NCBI GenBank assembly: GCA_905221605.1
Contig: CAJNDS010002197.1
Span: 205,001 to 269,000 of the forward strand
Source: Symbiodinium natans
Lineage: Eukaryota; Sar; Dinophyceae; Suessiales; Symbiodiniaceae
DNA: 64,000 bases
Direction: 5' to 3'
This document shows, in pieces, positions 36,171-46,067 of this stretch (the first letter of the stretch is position 1; the number at the start of each line of letters is the position of its first letter). The notes under the pieces were generated by a model. That model worked only from the letters and a program-made list of their open reading frames with translations. It was not told the DNA's origin and did no database searches. Position numbers and translations under genes: made by a program.

Positions 36171-36802
36171 TTGGGTTCGGCCGGTCCACACTAACAGTCA
36201 CCACCAGCAGACCCACAAATAGAAGCACCCGGTAAATGCCAAAAAATTGACTGAGATTCCTGCTATTCCTGGTGCTATTCCTGGTGCTATTCCTGGTGCT
36301 ATTTCTGGTGCTATTTCTGGTGCATTTTTTTGTGCTATTCCTGGTGCTATTTCTGGTGCTATTTTTTGTGCTATTGTTTGTGCTATTTCTGGTGCTATTT
36401 TTTGTGCTATTGTTTGTGCTATTTCTGGTGCTATTTCTGGTGCTGTTGCTGGTGCTATGTGACTAACAATCACCATCAGCAGACCCACAAAAAACAGCAC
36501 CCGGTAAATGCTAAGCTGCTAAAATTGACTGGGATTCCTGGTGCTATTTCTGGTGCTATTGTTTGTGCTATTTCTGGTGCTATTTTTTGTGCTATTCCTG
36601 GCGCTATTTCTGGTGCTATTTGTTTGTGCTATTTCTGGTGCTATTTCTGCTGCTATGTGACTAACAGTCACCACCAGCAGACCCACAAAAAGAAGCACCC
36701 GGTAAATGCTAAAATTGACTGGGATTCCTGGTGCTATTTTTGGCCTGTGTGTTATAAGGCCACGGCGTTATTTGACTGTTAGTGTGGACCGGCCGAACCC
36801 AA
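36171..36802. mobile_element. Element G: 632 bp with perfect 30-bp inverted ends, inside a telomeric array
   Basis: The first 30 bases (starting TTGGGTTCGGCCGGTCCACA) are the exact complement of the last 30. Both sides are TTTAGGG array, and the 8 bases GTTTAGGG occur directly outside both ends. Interior: about two and a half copies of a 200-270 base unit that starts CAGTCACCACCAGCAGACCC and carries a TGGTGCTATTTC minisatellite. The ORFs inside (Ile-Pro-Gly-Ala or Cys-Tyr repeats) are frames of the minisatellite. No transposase, so non-autonomous. Confidence 0.9.
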
Positions 36803-36832
36803 GTTTAGGGTTTAGGGTTTAGGGTTTAGGGG
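36803..36832 (+). repeat. TTTAGGG array, right of element G
   Basis: Continuation of the array interrupted by element G. Confidence 0.95.
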
Positions 36833-37039
36833 TTCTTTTAACAATGCCCCCCCCAAGAGAACCCGAAAGCTGAAGACAAGTACGACACAGCCGTGCCCTC
36901 CAACACATCCTACCATAGGAGACCCAGTGGCACCTTTTTTGTTGCTCTTGTTGGGGAGTTAGTTTCCCTTACGAACCCCATTTTACAAGCCGGCCTCCTA
37001 TTTTTCTTGAGCCGCATGGGAGCCCCAAATACGACAGTT

Positions 37040-37290
37040 CTAAACCCTAACACCCTAAATTCCAACACCCTAACACCCTAACACCCGAACACCCTAACAC
37101 CCTAACACCCTAACACCCCAACACCTAACACCCTAAAACCCTAAAACCCTAACACCCTAACACCCTAAAACCCTAAACCCTAACACCTAACACCCTAAAA
37201 CCCTAAAACCCTAACACCCTTAAACCCTAACACCCTAAAACCCTAACACCCTTAAACCCTAACACCCTAAAGCCCTAACACCCTAAATTC
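37040..37290 (-). repeat. CCCTAACA (8-base) array
   Basis: About 250 bases of CCCTAACA with CCCTAAAA variants. Confidence 0.96.
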
Positions 37291-37304
37291 CCAAACCCAC
37301 CCAG

Positions 37305-37411
37305 GCAAAGACGGAGAGACGGAGCACGGCACCATCGGTGCCCTGTTTCTGCTCCGCACGCAGCTGTCCGCAGCTCTGAAGGAGAACGACGCGCTGAAGG
37401 AGAAGGCGGCG
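37305..37411 (+). CDS. Exon, coiled coil (LLRTQLSAALKENDALKEKA)
   Basis: Acceptor CACCCAG. Reads KDGETEHGTIGALFLLRTQL then SAALKENDALKEKAA. Clear heptad pattern. A GC donor (GCCTCC) gives phase 0 for 38059, which continues LLRTRL in the same register. Confidence 0.75.
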
Positions 37412-37417
37412 GCCTCC

Positions 37418-37535
37418 CTAAACCCTAAACCCTAAACCCTAAGCCCTCAACCCTCAACCCTCAACCCTCAACTCTCAACCCTCAACCCTCAACCCTAAAC
37501 CCTAAACCCTCAACCCTAAACCCTAAACCCTAAAG
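37418..37535 (-). repeat. CCCTAAA/CCCTCAA array
   Basis: Starts right after the exon; middle block pure CCCTCAA. Confidence 0.96.
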
Positions 37536-37782
37536 CAGACAGGGCTGCTGAGGGCTTTCCTGTGATGGAACGTAAGCTGGCACGAGAGGCCCGAAGCCCT
37601 TTAAGCCTAACGCAATCCCAAAATTTCCTACGGCTGCTCTGGAAGCCCCAGTTCAGACTAATTCGAGTCAGATGCAAGGGCCGAGAGTGAACCGCTGACG
37701 AGCATGGCACCCGAAACCCTACACCCCACCAAACACCTCAACTGTCACCCCAAAACCCTGAAACCCGAAACCCTGAACCCTA

Positions 37783-37905
37783 AACCACATAAAACCACAC
37801 AAAACCACACAAAACCACACAAAACCACACAAAACCACATAAAACCACATAAAACCACATAAAACCACATAAAACCACATAAAACCACATAAAACCACAT
37901 AAAAC
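37783..37905 (-). repeat. AAAACCACAT/AAAACCACAC 10-base array
   Basis: About twelve perfect 10-base units, bounded by telomere-type units on both sides. Confidence 0.97.
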
Positions 37906-37913
37906 CCTAAACC

Positions 37914-37952
<39 letters not shown>

Positions 37953-38040
37953 ACCCTAAACCCTAAACCCTAAACCCTAAACCCTAAACCCTAAACCCTA
38001 AACCCTAAACCCTAAACCCTAGCCCCTAGCCCCTAAACCC
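37904..38040 (-). repeat. CCCTCAA then CCCTAAA array
   Basis: Sharp switch between unit types near 37955. Confidence 0.97.
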
Positions 38041-38058
38041 AACCAAGAATCGACGCAG

Positions 38059-38139
38059 GTCGGCGAGCTGGAGTTGCTCCGCACGCGCCTGGCCATTCTC
38101 TCGGAGGAGCGCGTTCCGCAGCCGCCCCTCTGGCTTCGG
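38059..38139 (+). CDS. Exon, coiled coil (GELELLRTRLAILSEERV)
   Basis: 27 codons, phase 0, acceptor GACGCAG. The donor consistent with the open frame is GTTTAG, the first unit of the following TTTAGGG array. Ends PQPPLWLR. Confidence 0.72.
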
Positions 38140-38580
38140 GTTTAGGGTTTAGGGCTAGGGTTTAGGGTTTAGGGTTTAGGGCTTAGGGCTTAGGGCTTAG
38201 GGCTTAGGGCTTAGGGCTTAGGGCTTGGGGCTTGGGGTTTAGAGCTTCGGGCTTAGGGTTTCAGGGTTTGGGGCTTTGAGGGTTTAAGGTTTCCTGGTTT
38301 CCGGGTTTGAGGGTTTAGGGTTTGGAGACTCGGGCTTGGGGATTTCAGAGTTTGGGGCTTCTAAGGCTTAGGGCTTAGGCTTTCAGGGTTCAGGGGTTGA
38401 GGGTTTAGGGTTTAGGGTTTTAGGGCTTTGGGCAAGAGGTTTCAGGGTTCAGGTCTCAAGATTGCATTATCGGGCGTAGGGCTTCGGGTCTAGGGCTTAT
38501 GGGGTGTATAGGGCTTAGGGTTTCAGGGTTTAGGGCTTCCGGTTCTGAGGATTCGAGGGTTTAGGATTTAGGCTCTTGGG
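38140..38580 (+). repeat. TTTAGGG, then GGGCTTA block, then degenerate
   Basis: A pure GGGCTTA block (about 38178-38225) is a local homogenised variant. Confidence 0.92.
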
Positions 38581-38769
38581 AGGAGTGATAATGTTTGTTT
38601 CGTTTGTGAGATGCAGTCGAGTTTGTTTTTTACTGGGTGCGGGGCGGTGGCGATGTTCTCTTTCCTGTTCTTTTGGTGTGGAGGTCGTTGTACATCATGA
38701 GAGCCTTTTTCTTCGGGCCCCTCCTAATCGTGAATTCCTTATTGCTTAGCGCGGCCCAGAGTTTGGCCA

Positions 38770-38803
38770 AACCCCCCCCCCCCCCCCTCCCCTCCCCCCT
38801 CCC
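38770..38803 (-). repeat. C-rich homopolymer tract
   Basis: C runs with few T. Confidence 0.9.
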
Positions 38804-38974
38804 TGTTTCGGCTCGGCACGATGGGTGTTGAGTTCCACGTCTTATATCCAAGGGGTGTAGGTGCCCAACCAGCCATTAAATGCAACCGAAGTTCCGCTCG
38901 TAAATCCCTGCCCCCTAAACCCAGACACTCCCGAACCCGCAAATACCTACCCCAAAGGCTTTAAACCCGAAACT

Positions 38975-39125
38975 CCCCAAATTCCCTAAACTCCCTAAGC
39001 TCCCTAAGCTCCCTAAACTCCCTAAACTCCCTAAACTTCCTAAACTCCCTAAACTCCCTAAACTCCCTAAACTCCCTGAACTCCCTAAACTCCCTAAACT
39101 CCCTAAACCCTAAACCCCCTAGACC
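38975..39125 (-). repeat. CTCCCTAAA (9-base) array
   Basis: About 15 units of a 9-base telomere-like variant. Confidence 0.96.
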
Positions 39126-39150
39126 CCCTAAACTCCCTAATCGCGCTGAG

Positions 39151-39215
39151 GTCGGAGGGCCCCGTGCCACCCCCCGAAGCTGCGGAGAAGAGGAGACCTG
39201 GCTCCCGGTTTTTCC
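39151..39215 (+). CDS. Candidate exon (Pro/Glu-rich)
   Basis: Acceptor CTGAG. One frame reads SEGPVPPPEAAEKRRPGSR; phase 0 from 38139 gives VGGPRATPRSCGEEE. Frame unsettled. Confidence 0.4.
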
Positions 39216-39235
39216 CTAAGCCCCGAAGCCCGAAG

Positions 39236-39385
39236 ATTAGGGTTTAGGGTTTAGGGAGTGTAGGGTTTAGGGTTTAGGGTTTAGGGTTGAGGGTTTGGGG
39301 TTTGGGGTTTAGGGTTTAGGGTTTAGGGTTTAGGTTTTTTTTTTGGGTTTGGGGTCTAGGGTTTGGGGTTTAGGGTTCAGGTACA
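39236..39385 (+). repeat. TTTAGGG array
   Basis: Mixed with GGGTTTGG. Confidence 0.95.
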
Positions 39386-39682
39386 CCCTGAGCCCTAAAC
39401 CCTGAAGCCTATAGGTTTCACCAAGGGTCGTGTAGAGTCTGGGAGCGAAAATCGCACAACTCCTAGGCTTCAGACTTCTAGACCCTCAAGGTTCAGGCGG
39501 TTCAGGGCTTGAGATTTCCGGTTTGTTTAGGGTTTGGGGCCAGGAGTGTCTCAATGGACGCAAGGAGGGACCCTTATAAGGAGGTACAAATATTAGGGTT
39601 ATTCAGGGGAATTGATACTTCGTGGTCCCACGTAGTCTAAGACGAACAAGCCCGGACTTTCTATAGCCGCTTTTTGATCAAG
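39386..39682. other. Unassigned unique DNA upstream of the 39683 ORF
   Basis: No repeat or exon recognised. Confidence 0.4.
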
Positions 39683-40192
39683 ATGACCAAGTGTAGCACG
39701 TGCGAAAAGCACGATATCGAACTTAGGCCCGTTAGTGGGCTGGAGGGCCAGTACTCCTGTGGGATCTGCAGGGCTTTGGATCGTGTCAGGGGGCTCACCA
39801 ACCGCTCCGGTAGAGAGTATGCCTCTGAGGTTTTGGGCCTCTTAAGGGACGTTGAGGGCCAGCTTCGTGATTGCCACGCCTTTAAAGGTCCCCAAGGAGG
39901 CCGGTATGTATGCGAGTGTGCTGAGGATCCACCTGAAAATATTTCGAGCTTGTTGCAGACCACCCCAAAGAAGAAACCAAGCCCTAGTCAGCCAGCCCAA
40001 AGAGCCCCGCCTGCCATATCTGGATCCTCCGCGAGTGCTGCTGGAAAGGGTAAAACTCGGAAGAAAGCAAACAAAGGAGTACGCTGTAGAGAGTGGAAGC
40101 GCACCCATCACCTCATCTCTCGAGCCAAATACGGAACTACCTTGGACGCGGACGCGGAGTACATCCCCACTTTTGATACCGATCTGGACTGA
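39683..40192 (+). CDS. Intron-less ORF, 169 aa, two CxxC pairs and a basic linker
   Basis: Starts at ATG 39683 (MTKCSTCEKHD), ends at TGA. CSTC near the N-terminus and CGIC about 22 residues later could bind one zinc ion. Then a helical stretch (SEVLGLLRDVEGQLRD), CEC, a Ser/Pro/Lys-rich linker with GKGKTRKK, and an acidic tail ending DTDLD. Third-codon positions are more mixed than in the small exons, and it is the longest unbroken non-repeat frame in its region. A retroposed or element-derived gene is possible. Family not recognised; a second frame overlaps it, so caution. Confidence 0.5.
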   Translation: MTKCSTCEKHDIELRPVSGLEGQYSCGICRALDRVRGLTNRSGREYASEVLGLLRDVEGQLRDCHAFKGPQGGRYVCECAEDPPENISSLLQTTPKKKPSPSQPAQRAPPAISGSSASAAGKGKTRKKANKGVRCREWKRTHHLISRAKYGTTLDADAEYIPTFDTDLD

Positions 40193-40399
40193 GGAGCCCG
40201 TGGGAAGGGAAGAGTTGAGATTCAAATCAGTGGATGCCCCCTTCAAGGTCTGTTCTTCGACGTCCCAGTGCGCGGTCTAGGTCCTCTACACCCCGAGGGC
40301 ATACCCAGTCAAAAGAAGTTTCAACCCAAAGCTCCTCTTCAACTCCAAACCCCTATACAACCCCGAGACCCAAACCGAGACCACAAACCCCACCCTACA

Positions 40400-40510
40400 G
40401 TCAAGCCTCAACCCTAAACCCTCACTCAACCCTCAACCCTAAACCCTAACACTTTAAACCCTAAACCCGAAACCCTAAACCCTAAACCCTAAACCCTAAG
40501 CCGTAAACAA
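40400..40510 (-). repeat. CCCTAAA/CCCTCAA array
   Basis: Mixed units. Confidence 0.94.
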
Positions 40511-40537
40511 ACCCCCCACAAATTTCCTGTAGCCAAG

Positions 40538-40573
40538 GGACCGCGGACTGGAGATCAAGGACGGGGTCGGGGT
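40538..40573 (+). CDS. Candidate micro-exon
   Basis: Island between AAG acceptor and donor GTGAGA; reads DRGLEIKDGVG or GPRTGDQGRGR. Frame unsettled. Confidence 0.3.
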
Positions 40574-40985
40574 GAGACCTCGCGCTACCGAAGGGAGAGA
40601 AGTAGTTTTGTAGGCCTATTGCTCCTGGTCCGTCCTGCATTGGGGTTTAGGGTTTGGGGTTTAGGGATTTCGCTGGAGGTTTACGTTTTGAGTAGACTGT
40701 TTTTGAAGGTTTTAAGGCTAGGGGATAGCAACACCTTTCTTTTGCTGTCGAGGGTCATAATTAAGATTCTTTTAAGGGGTCTTTCAGCAGCCCCTCGTGC
40801 AAGAGACCAGACATATGATAGTTTTTATTCTCACGAATCTTAGCAAGAACCCTGGAGCTTCAGTCTTTTAGGATTGGCAGTGTAGCATCCACAAGGGAAG
40901 GTGGTCCAAGGGCAGGAACGGAATGCTTCCACAGTTTCCCTCAGGACGCAGGAGGCCCACTGAATCCTTAAATCCTGAGTCCTAA
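40574..40985. other. Unassigned intronic DNA
   Basis: No exon recognised. Open + frame 40619-40843 lacks support. Confidence 0.4.
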
Positions 40986-40992
40986 ACCTGCT

Positions 40993-41150
40993 TAGGATTG
41001 AGGGTTTAGGATCTAGGGTTTAGGATTTTGGGCTTAGGACCTAGGGTTTAGGATTTAGGGTTTAGGACTTAGGGTCTAGGATTTAGGGTTTAGGATTGAG
41101 GGTTTAGGATTTAGGATTTAAGGTCTAGCATTTAGGGTTTAGGGTCTCCC
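40993..41150 (+). repeat. TTTAGGATTTAGGG (14-base) array
   Basis: Telomere unit alternating with TTTAGGA. Confidence 0.93.
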
Positions 41151-41160
41151 TTTGTGGCAG

Positions 41161-41218
41161 GAGGTCTCTTCCCTGCAGCGTGTGTCGGAAAAGTCGATCC
41201 GAGACGAACTCCCTTCAG
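41161..41218 (+). CDS. Exon (EVSSLQRVSEKSIRDELPSG)
   Basis: Acceptor GTGGCAG, GC donor GCCAAG. Its last G plus GC at 41849 restore Gly. Helical, then Ser/Pro. Confidence 0.6.
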
Positions 41219-41232
41219 GCCAAGCCCAGTGG

Positions 41233-41315
41233 AGTTTAGGGTTTAGGGTTTAGGGTTAGGGTTTAGGGTTTAGGGTTTAGGGTTTACGGTTTACGGTTTA
41301 CGGTTTAGGGTTTAG
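41233..41315 (+). repeat. TTTAGGG array
   Basis: Includes three GGGTTTAC units. Confidence 0.95.
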
Positions 41316-41840
41316 GATGACAAGCTGTTCACTTAGAAGGTCCTGGCAAGTTCAAACCAGGTTCTAAGGATTATAGGGCGCGCTGCTCAGAGGCATCAGG
41401 AATCTTGGCGTACCTTACTGGTTCGCAGTAGGTACCCCAAGTAAGGGTTTAGGGTCTAGGATTTAGGGTTTATGTCTTAGGAAGGCGAAGGGAAGGAGGG
41501 AACTGGGGAAATCACAGGGAGATGTTCATTACTCTAGGAGAGGTAAGACTCTGGAGGTCCCCCAGCAGCCCTGACCTATGGCCCTGAGTCCAAGCATCCT
41601 TCATGCCTAAACCCTAAACCTTCCTCAACATACCTTGAGGGCACCACTGAACCCTAAATCGAGACACCCTAAACACCCGAAAATGCCCTGACCTCCCTGA
41701 ACCCCCCTGAATCCGTTTTTTGTTTTTGCAATCGAGCCCCTTCACAGCGTCATCTGCCCAGAGGGCATGTCATGAGAATGCGGCACTGAGGGAACCCTGA
41801 ATCCGAAATCCGGAACCCTGCGATTGTTGGGTTGATGTCC
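41316..41840. other. Unassigned intronic DNA
   Basis: Nothing recognised beyond short TTTAGGG-like scraps near 41445. Confidence 0.4.
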
Positions 41841-41848
41841 TACCGCAG

Positions 41849-41889
41849 GCGAGGCTGGCGGGGACGACGTCTCCACGTCGACGTCGGAC
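41849..41889 (+). CDS. Exon (EAGGDDVSTSTSD)
   Basis: Acceptor ACCGCAG, GC donor GCCTGA. Joins in phase to both 41161 and 42233. Acidic and Ser/Thr-rich. Confidence 0.6.
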
Positions 41890-41909
41890 GCCTGACCTCA
41901 AGCACAGGG

Positions 41910-41950
41910 GTTTAGGGTTTAGGGTTTAGGGGCTAGGGTTTGGGGCTTAT
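41910..41950 (+). repeat. TTTAGGG array
   Basis: Few units. Confidence 0.88.
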
Positions 41951-42139
41951 AAGTGTTTAGAGATTGGGTTTTGGGGGGGGGTCTTGGCATGTTTTGAAGC
42001 CCGGGGTCTTCAGGCTTAAGGACTCGGGGATGTGTGAAGCTTTGTAGGGTCATCGGGAAGGCGTTTTGCACGCCAGGGTGCCTCGAAGCGCTTGAGGTCT
42101 GGGCATTTCAGGGCCTTCTGGGTTCCCGAAAAACCCTGC

Positions 42140-42215
42140 GAAACCCTAAATCTTAAACCCTAAGCCCTAAGCCCTAAGCCCTAAGCCCTAAACCCTAAAC
42201 CCTAAACCCTACGAA
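42140..42215 (-). repeat. CCCTAAG/CCCTAAA array
   Basis: Two unit types in separate blocks. Confidence 0.95.
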
Positions 42216-42232
42216 CCCTTTCGGAAGCCCAG

Positions 42233-42310
42233 GAGGGAGAGCCAGCGCTGGCCCTTCCGGAGGAGGCTTCGGCGGAGGCGTCTCCGGATGCGACTCCCAC
42301 ATCCCGGGAG
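42233..42310 (+). CDS. Exon (EGEPALALPEEASAEASPDA)
   Basis: 26 codons, phase 0 at both ends, acceptor AGCCCAG, GC donor GCCAGG. Glu/Ala/Pro-rich, low complexity. Confidence 0.68.
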
Positions 42311-42323
42311 GCCAGGTCGTTCG

Positions 42324-42420
42324 GGTTTAGGGTTCAGGGTTTAGGGTTTAGGGTTTAGGGTTTAGGGTTTAGGGTTTAGGGTTCAGGGTTTAGGGTTTAG
42401 GGTTTAGGGTTTAGGGTTAG
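42324..42420 (+). repeat. TTTAGGG array
   Basis: Starts within 15 bases of the donor; near pure. Confidence 0.97.
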
Positions 42421-42834
42421 GGCTAGCGGAAGGCGAGGCACATGTTGAACCCTGGCACCGCCTGGAACCCCTCAACCCTGAAGTGTTTGGGCTTGGGGTT
42501 GAGGTGTTGCAGTTTTTGTGAGCTTTCAGGGAAGGTTTTGACTGGATTTTGGGGAGGGGTTTGAAGCAGTTTTGGGGCCTGTGGTTTGGAGCGTTTTGTG
42601 TTTTGCTTTCAGGGTGTGGGGTTCCGTCCTCATGTTTTTTGAATAATCGACTTCTGGGAGTCTCGGGCCGAGGGTGCCAAACTATCGGCCCTTTTGGCAC
42701 CTTACTTGACATTCTGAAAAGAATATGCGGTGCCTGGGAACCCACATTGGCGCACTTCTAAGCCCTGAAACCCCAAGTCCTACCAAAGACCGTGCGCACT
42801 AGCGCCTAAACCCTAAATGCATTGAGCTCCTGTC

Positions 42835-42962
42835 GTTATAGGGTTTTTAAAGGGGGGTTCAAGGGGGCTATGCAACCCAAGGTTTCCTAATAATCCCCAC
42901 TGCTCCCTAAGGCTTTGCAAGGTTCCCTAGGTACCTACCCCCGTCAACCCCCTCTCTTAAGG
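42835..42962. mobile_element. MITE family F, copy 3
   Basis: TTTTTAAAGGGGGGTTCAAG at the left, CAACCCCCTCTCTTAAGG at the right; GGGGCTATGCAACCCAAGGT inside. Right end abuts a TTTAGGG array. Confidence 0.7.
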
Positions 42963-43055
42963 GTTTAGGGTTTAGGGTTCAGGGTTTAGGGTTTAGGGTT
43001 TAGGGTTTAGGGTTCAGGGTTTAGGGTTTAGGGTTTAGGGTTTAGGGTTACTCTT
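42963..43055 (+). repeat. TTTAGGG array
   Basis: Near pure. Confidence 0.97.
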
Positions 43056-43496
43056 GGGGTCAGGGTCCGGGCTTAAGGTTCCGTGCCCACCCTTTGCGGA
43101 TCCCTGCAAGGCTTCGGGTTTAAGTTTAGGGTTCAGGGTCCCCGCCCAAACCGGAAGCCCCTAAACCCTAAGCCCTAAGCCACCTGAGCCTAGGAAATCA
43201 AGAGAGAGCCCCGGCACCCTCCAGTCCCACGCTCCCCGAACTCCCAAGACCCCGAGCCTCACAAAACAAAGGGAGTTTAGGCCCTAAACCCTAAACCCTA
43301 AACCCGCCCACCACCCCTCTCCTTCTGTAGGTAGGTGGGCGCTGTCGAGCGATCAGCGAGACCTTGGCAGGCTCTGCTGGGCTGCAGAGCCTGCCAGGCT
43401 CACCCCTGAGGGGTCGCCAAGCTAAAGTCGCCTAGCTTGGTCACTGAGTATATTGTATTACCCTAAAGCCTAGCCGGTGGATCCTTTTTAACAGGG

Positions 43497-43622
43497 GCCC
43501 TGGCCCTGGCCCTGGCCCTAGCCCTGGCTCTGGCCCTGGCTCTGGCCCTGGCCCTCACCCGCTGGCCCGGCCCCTAACCCTGGCCCCTGGCTGGCCCTGG
43601 CTGGCCCTGGCTGGCCCTGGCC
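43497..43622 (+). repeat. GGCCCT-type repeat
   Basis: CCCTGGC/TGGCCCTGGC units. Confidence 0.93.
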
Positions 43623-43623
43623 G

Positions 43624-44960
43624 GGTGCTTTGCGTCAAGTCCATTGTGCCAAGTCCTCTGTGCCAAGTGCATTGAGGTGCATTACGCCAAGTGCATTGTT
43701 CCATGTGTCAAGTGCATTGTGCCAATGTGCCACGTGCATTGTGTCACGGCCAAGTGCATTGTGCTAATGTACTCGTGTGTGTGCCAACTGCATTATAGTG
43801 CCAAGTGCATTGCGTCAAGTCCGTTATGCAATCAATGCCAAGTGCATTGCGCTTGTGTGCCACTGGGCCAAGTGCATTGCGTCAAGGTCACGTGCGTTGA
43901 AGTGCATTGTGCTCATGTACTCGTGCGTGCGCCAACTGCATTATAGTGCCAAGTGCATTGCGTCTCGTCCGCTGTGCCATCAATGCCAAGCGCATTGCGC
44001 TTGTGTGCCACTGGGCCAAGTGCATTGCGTCAAGGTCACGTGCGTTGTGGCAATGTGCCAGTGCATGTGCGAGCCGCATTGTTGTGCCAAGTGTGTTGCG
44101 CCAAGTCCATTGCGCCAAGTCCGTTGTGCTAAGTGCACTGTGCCAAGTGCATTGTGCTAAGTGCATTGTTCCATGTGCATTGCGCTAATGCACTTCCAAG
44201 TGCATTGCGCCCAAGTGCACTGTGCCAAAGTGCCTTGCGCTCGTGTGCACGTGCCTGTGTCAGGTGCATTGTGCCAAGTGCGTGCCAAGTCCAAGTGCAT
44301 TGCGCCAAAAGGCATTGTGCCATAGTGCCAAGTGCATTGCGCAGGTGCTCTGTGCCAAGTGCGTTGTTCCACAGGTGCATTGCGTCAGTGCCAAGTGCAT
44401 TGCGCCAATGTGCCAAGTGCATTGTGTCAAGGCCAACTGCATTGTGCTAATGTACCCGCGCATGTGCCAACTGCTTCTAGTGCCACGTGCATTGCGTCAA
44501 GTCCGTTGTGCCCAGTGCATTGTGTCAAGGTAAGAGCCGCGTTGCTGCGCCAAGTGTGTTGCACCAAATCCATTGCGCCAAGTCCGTTGTGCTAAGTGCA
44601 CTGTGCCAAGTGCATTGCGCTAAGTGCATTGTCCCATGTGCCAAGTGCATTGTGCCAAGTGCATTGTTCCAAGTGCATTGCGCCCAGGTGCATTGTGCCA
44701 AGTGCGTGCCAAGTCCATGCTCTGTGCCAAGTGCATTGTTCCAGGCGTGTGCCAAGTGCATTGCGCAAAAGGGCATTATGCCGAAAGGCATTCGATCAAG
44801 TGCATTGTGCTGCGTGTGCCAACTGCAGTATAGTGCCAAGTGCATTGCGCAAGTGCTCTGCCAAGTGCATTGTGCCAAAGGGCATCGTGCCAAGCGCCTT
44901 GTGCCAAGTGCATTGCGCCAGCTGTGTTGTGCCGAGTGCATTGTGTCAAGGCCATTGCGC
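43624..44960 (+). repeat. CCAAGTGCATTGYG minisatellite
   Basis: About 1.3 kb of 14-20 base units with core AAGTGCATTG; higher-order duplication is visible (43770-43935 and 43925-44055 share long stretches). All frames on both strands are open for 60-170 codons, a repeat artefact. Confidence 0.97.
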
Positions 44961-45199
44961 GCAAATGCCCCAAGCACTCGCAGTGTTTTATCTTAGTGTC
45001 TTATCTTAGTGTCCTCTAAACATGTTCGAGGTGTGAAATCTGAAACATTCGCAGTGTTCTGTCTTAGTGTCCTCTAAACATGTTCGAGATATGAAAATTG
45101 AATGGCTGGCTTGGCTTTGGCTGGCTCCGGTTTGGTTCTGTGATGGGTGGCCTCGGGGTGGGCATGTCTTCATACTATTGCGTTCAGCTGACCAATGCT

Positions 45200-45285
45200 A
45201 CACCCTAAACCCTAAACCCTAAACCCTAAACCCTAAACCCTAAACCCTAAACCCTAAACCCTAAACCTTAACCCTAAACCCAGGG
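45200..45285 (-). repeat. CCCTAAA array
   Basis: Near pure, at the right end of element H. Confidence 0.97.
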
Positions 45286-45910
45286 CATATGGGGGTTTAG
45301 GGGACTTGAGGTTTAATTAAGGTGAAGGCAAGACCATCCAGGAGCCTCAACTCCTGAGCTCCTTCATCTCCAGCTTCATGAAGGGAGTTCAAGGGTTGCA
45401 AGGGCTTAGGGTGTAGGGTTTCGGGTTGTTTAGAAGGCTCAAAAGCAGTCGTAAGCAGGTGCAATAGCAGCATTCGAAAAGGTCCAGAGAACCCTGTTCT
45501 TGTGCTTGTAGCTATCCGTGAGAAGGTTCAAGGTAAGGTTGCAACCTTGATGCTGAACCTCTTCCCGTTAAGCTCCCACAAGGAAATAGCCCTCGACCCT
45601 CACAGACAACAGTAGCAACTCGACCTTCGAGCCGAACCCCCCCCCCCCTCCCTCCCTCAACCCTGTAGACCCTTACCCTTGCGTACTTGACTTTGTGGTG
45701 CTTTACTGTAACTTTAGATCCTTAGCCTTTTTGGAATTATTGGGTTTCTTAGTAAGGCAGCTAAAAGTTTAATTTATAGCTACCCTCCTAACTGCAGCCA
45801 AGTTGAAGAGGGTTCTATGTACCGGCTCTTTACATGCAGGTTGCAAGCACCGGTGCCCAGCTTATCAACCAACTTTGAGCTATCCGCGAGCCTCGTAAAA
45901 GCCCGAAGAC
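45286..45910. other. Unassigned intronic DNA
   Basis: C run at 45638-45648. No exon or element recognised. Confidence 0.4.
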
Positions 45911-45914
45911 CTAA

Positions 45915-46055
45915 GCCCTTAGCGCTAAGCCCTAAACCCTAAACCCCAAACCCTAAACCCCAAACCCCAAACCCCAAACCCGAAACCCTAAACCCTAAAC
46001 CCTGAACCCTAAACCCTTGAAACCCTAAACCCCTGAAACCCTACACCCTAAACCC
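45915..46055 (-). repeat. CCCTAAA/CCCCAAA array
   Basis: Ends CCCTCGAG near the exon at 46068. Confidence 0.94.
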
Positions 46056-46067
46056 TCGAGCTCGGAG

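Larger units (their letters stand above)
43305..45200. mobile_element. Element H, copy 2 (with large minisatellite)
   Basis: Shares its ends with 16139-16917 (GTCGAGCG, AGCGAGACC, GGCAGGCTCTGCTGG at the left; GGGGTGGGCATGTCTTCA and ACCAATGCTACACCCTAA at the right). The middle is a GGCCCT repeat (43497-43622) and a 1.3-kb GCATTG minisatellite. Near the right end a 65-base piece ending CTAAACATGTTCGAG is duplicated (45000-45085). CCCTAAA on both outer sides. Confidence 0.7.

Noticed and set aside
36198-36782. ORFs with Ile-Pro-Gly-Ala, Leu-Val or Cys-Tyr repeats
   Set aside because: Frames of the TGGTGCTATTTC minisatellite within element G.
37719-37925. Minus ORF with repeated Trp-Phe-Tyr-Val-Val-Leu-Cys-Gly
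   Set aside because: Translation of the AAAACCACAT 10-base repeat.
43644-45009. Many overlapping Cys/His/Ala-rich ORFs of 60-170 codons on both strands
   Set aside because: Frames of the AAGTGCATTG minisatellite; both strands open at once, no start context.
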